A stretch of DNA of 17,446 nucleotides from positions 1 to 17,446 of the forward strand of contig JAENXI010000001.1 of NCBI GenBank assembly GCA_016649625.1. The letters are read 5' to 3'. Source of the DNA: Candidatus Bathyarchaeota archaeon. GTDB lineage: Archaea > Thermoproteota > Bathyarchaeia > Bathyarchaeales > Bathycorpusculaceae. The notes below the pieces were generated by a model, which was given only the letters and a program-made list of their open reading frames with translations, was not told where the DNA came from and ran no database searches. Numbering within the stretch: position 1 is the first letter of the stretch; every line of letters starts with the position of its first letter. A program made the position numbers and the translations under genes. Positions 12,875 to 17,446 of the stretch are shown here, piece by piece.

Positions 12875-14027
12875 GGATTGTTGCGGTTGAACCTGAACCA
12901 CCCACATTATGGGTTAACCCTATTTTTGCATCATTAACTTGACGTCTTTCAGCTTGACCAGTTAATTGTAGATACATCTCATAGGCTTGTGCTGTACCAG
13001 TAGCTCCCACAGGATGTCCTTTCGCTTTTAAACCTCCACTAGTATTTACTGGTAATCTGCCACCCAATTTTGTTTCGCCATTTTCAACCATTTTTCCCCC
13101 TTTCCCAATTTCACAGAAATTTAAATCTTCATAAGCCATTAATTCAGCGAAAGTAAAACAATCGTGAACTTCTGCTAAATCTATGTCTTTTGAATTTATT
13201 CCTGCCATATCATAAGCTGTTCTTGAAGCTAATTTCGAGGATAAAAGAGATGTTAGACTTCTTCTTTCATATAATCCAATTGTGTCGCTAGCTTGTCCAC
13301 TTCCAATAATATGTACTGGATTATCAGTTAATTTTGCGGCTATTTCAGGCTTAGCAAGTATAACACAACTTGCACCATCACTTATCAAAGAGCAATCATA
13401 GAGTTTTAGAGGTGTAGCAATCGGAATTGAAGATAAAACCTTTTCAATTGTTATTTCCTTTTGCATATGTGCTTTAGGATTCAAACTGCCATGATAATGA
13501 TTTTTAACTGCTACCCTTGCCATTTGACTTTCTGTAGTACCATATTTGTGCATATGTGCCTTTGCCATTAGCGCATATAATCCAGGAAAAGTTATTCCAT
13601 GCCATTGTTCAAATGGATAATCTGAAGCCATTGCAAGATATTCTGTCACCTCTTCCGTGTTTCGATGTGTCATCTTCTCTACACCCCCTACCATTACAAC
13701 ATCAGCTAAACCAGAAAGAACTGCAAAAATACCCGATCGCAATGCTACACCTGAAGAAGCACATGCTGCTTCGGTACGAGTTGCAGAAATGTTTAACAAT
13801 CCAGCCCAATCCGCTACTGCTGCTCCTGTATGGCCTTGATGCTCATACGACTCACCCATATGACCGATAAACATTGCTTTAATATCATTTTTTGGATCTA
13901 ATTTAGGGCAACGTTCAAAAGCTTCTTTTGCGGCAAAAGTAAATATTTCTCTTGCGAACATGCCTTCATGTTTTCCAAATTTTGATAGCCCCGCTGAAAC
14001 TATTGAAACAAGTGGATTTCCCTTCAA
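12855..14027 (-). CDS. Thiolase-family protein (acetyl-CoA C-acetyltransferase-like, archaeal/SCP2 type)
   Basis: The 390-residue protein has the thiolase nucleophile C89 in EAACASSG, H288 in AEVHDCF, and H338 in GGLKAKGHPVGATG. The usual second cysteine near the C-terminus is replaced by N374 in NVGGSGSTAT, as in SCP2-type and archaeal thiolases. The archaeal relatives make acetoacetyl-CoA for the mevalonate pathway together with HMG-CoA synthase and DUF35. Here DUF35 follows with overlap, but HMG-CoA synthase is not adjacent, so a fatty-acid or other acyl-CoA role is equally possible. The start is a TTG at 14027, ten bases after GAGG. An in-frame stop just upstream excludes a longer form, and the nearby ATG is out of frame. 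TATA-like GTTTTTAAAC lies about 46 nt upstream. Confidence 0.92.
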   Translation of the reverse strand: MKGNPLVSIVSAGLSKFGKHEGMFAREIFTFAAKEAFERCPKLDPKNDIKAMFIGHMGESYEHQGHTGAAVADWAGLLNISATRTEAACASSGVALRSGIFAVLSGLADVVMVGGVEKMTHRNTEEVTEYLAMASDYPFEQWHGITFPGLYALMAKAHMHKYGTTESQMARVAVKNHYHGSLNPKAHMQKEITIEKVLSSIPIATPLKLYDCSLISDGASCVILAKPEIAAKLTDNPVHIIGSGQASDTIGLYERRSLTSLLSSKLASRTAYDMAGINSKDIDLAEVHDCFTFAELMAYEDLNFCEIGKGGKMVENGETKLGGRLPVNTSGGLKAKGHPVGATGTAQAYEMYLQLTGQAERRQVNDAKIGLTHNVGGSGSTATIHVYRSD

Positions 14028-14067
14028 ACATCCATTCCTCTATTCACAATAGATTGTACCTGTAGAG

Positions 14068-14077
14068 GTTTAAAAAC
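14068..14077 (-). promoter_or_regulatory. TATA-like box of the thiolase-DUF35 operon
   Basis: The minus strand reads GTTTTTAAAC. Its centre is about 46 nt before the TTG start, which gives a leader of about 20 nt and leaves room for the GAGG ribosome binding site. Inference from spacing. Confidence 0.4.
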
Positions 14078-14236
14078 TATGTCAATTATACCCTTGTTTT
14101 TGATATTCTATTTAAAAACTAAAAGTTAGTTTTCTTGAACTCTTGTCTTTGGATACTGTTTTAATATATTATGACCGCAAAATAGAAAAACCTCTACAAA
14201 CCATAACACTAAATTCATAAGGGGAATATCTAAGGA

Positions 14237-14431
14237 ATGGTAAAGCTGAATAAAACCGATAAACTGATTTTAAGTACACTCGAATCAGAAGCTAAAGAGT
14301 TAACTTTACAGGAAATTGCCGATAAAATAGGTGAGCCAACTAAAAAAACTTTTAAATCTCTTCGTAAACTGTTTCAAAACGAGTTTATTAGTACAAAAGC
14401 ACGCAAATATGCGCTAATAGAAAAAGAGTAA
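14237..14431 (+). CDS. Small winged-helix DNA-binding protein, 64 aa
   Basis: The 64 residues form one helix-turn-helix unit: helix LNKTDKLILSTLES (4-17), helix LTLQEIADKIG (22-32), recognition helix PTKKTFKSLRKLFQNEF (34-50) and a short wing ISTKARKYALIE (51-62). The pattern is that of MarR/ArsR-type or replication/TFE-like mini winged helices, but too short to place. The protein is basic. The ATG at 14237 has AAGG directly in front of it. The gene is divergent from the thiolase operon (209 bp apart) and ends only 8 bp from the 3' end of tRNA-Thr on the other strand. A role as a local transcription regulator is inferred; the target is unknown. Confidence 0.72.
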   Translation: MVKLNKTDKLILSTLESEAKELTLQEIADKIGEPTKKTFKSLRKLFQNEFISTKARKYALIEKE

Positions 14432-14439
14432 TCAGAAGG

Positions 14440-14513
14440 AGCCTCGAGCGGGCCTTGATCCCGCGGCCTGCTGCTTACAAGGCAGCCGCTCTACCAGGCT
14501 GAGCTATCGAGGC
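14440..14513 (-). tRNA. tRNA-Thr (anticodon TGT)
   Basis: Complete cloverleaf on the minus strand. The acceptor stem is GCCTCGA/TCGAGGC and the discriminator is T, as usual for archaeal tRNA-Thr. The D-arm is GCTC...GAGC with GG in the loop. The anticodon stem is GCTGC/GCAGC with loop CTTGTAA, giving anticodon TGT. The T-stem is GCGGG/CCCGC with loop ATCAAGG. CCA is not encoded (CCT follows), unlike the tRNA-Pro gene. Position 54 is A instead of the near-universal T. A TATA-like box lies about 28 nt upstream of the 5' end. Confidence 0.94.
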
Positions 14514-14536
14514 GTACACTTATCCAGTAAATCAAC

Positions 14537-14546
14537 AAATAAAAAC
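14537..14546 (-). promoter_or_regulatory. TATA-like box of tRNA-Thr
   Basis: The minus strand reads GTTTTTATTT. Its centre is 28 nt before the tRNA 5' end, which predicts transcription start at or just before the mature end. Confidence 0.45.
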
Positions 14547-14807
14547 TTTCACTGAACAAAAATATGTCCTTCAAAACCCTTATACTTCTTGACACAATCC
14601 TTATATTATTGAAAAGTGGTTCTAAGACAATTCAGCAATATAGAATATGCTATCGATTAGCTGCAACTCTACACCGGTATTGATGTGGAGTGAAGGGTGG
14701 AATGAGCATTTTAGCTCAAATGAAACCATGCATAGGCCAATTTAACGACACACCAACATATAGTATATAGTATCATGTGTTCACCAAACGCCAATAGATA
14801 CTACCAC
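14547..14807. promoter_or_regulatory. Leader and promoter region of the 23S rRNA gene
   Basis: No protein gene and no 16S rRNA lies here. CCTTATATTATT at about 14599-14610 is the strongest TATA-like sequence for rightward transcription and would give a leader of about 175 nt before mature 23S. A second, CTTATACT, lies at about 14579-14586. A small hairpin, TGAGC/GCTCA, occurs at 14703-14718. This region probably holds the 5' half of the 23S processing stem; its 3' partner is outside the window. Confidence 0.5.

Positions 14808-17446
<2,639 letters not shown>

Overview
The window looks archaeal. The evidence is an RNA polymerase subunit H/Rpb5 gene, a thiolase with a DUF35 partner of the archaeal type, archaeal 23S rRNA signatures, TATA-like boxes just upstream of genes, and T-run terminators. 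The protein-coding part is AT-rich and the rRNA and tRNA genes are much richer in GC. A mesophilic or moderately thermophilic member of the Thermoproteota-related lineages, such as Bathyarchaeia, is my best guess. That guess is inference, because no 16S gene is present.

Layout. 1-210 (-): 5' part of an alkyltransferase-like DNA repair protein running off the edge. 465-543 (-): tRNA-Pro(GGG). 817-1878 (+): ketol-acid reductoisomerase of the fungal/Bacteroidota-like type. 2004-3417 (-): three genes, namely a zinc-ribbon protein of unknown function, a small membrane protein and a small hypothetical. 3650-4534 (+): four-CBS protein. 4877-8137 (+): overlapping nrdR-nrdD-nrdG operon for anaerobic dNTP synthesis, preceded by NrdR-box-like palindromes. 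8259-8531 (-): small hypothetical. 8831-9430 (+): a long RpoH. 9601-10671 (-): radical SAM/SPASM enzyme. 10887-11576 (+): HAD phosphatase. 11722-12294 (-): polytopic membrane protein. 12446-14027 (-): thiolase-DUF35 pair. 14237-14431 (+): winged-helix mini-protein. 14440-14513 (-): tRNA-Thr(TGT). About 14808 to the end (+): 23S rRNA, cut at the window edge.

How parts work together. NrdG makes the glycyl radical on NrdD, and NrdR senses ATP/dATP through its ATP-cone and probably represses its own operon through boxes that overlap the likely promoter. Thiolase and DUF35 are translationally overlapped and probably form one enzyme complex. The 23S gene has its own leader and no 16S within at least 300 nt upstream (a tRNA on the opposite strand lies there), so the rRNA genes appear unlinked.

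Most striking item. The RpoH gene encodes 199 residues rather than the usual ~80 of archaea. Its ~125-residue N-terminal extension lines up by eye with the N-terminal jaw domain of eukaryotic Rpb5, and the gene stands alone rather than beside rpoB. Second is the complete archaeal NrdR regulon unit with recognisable operator boxes.
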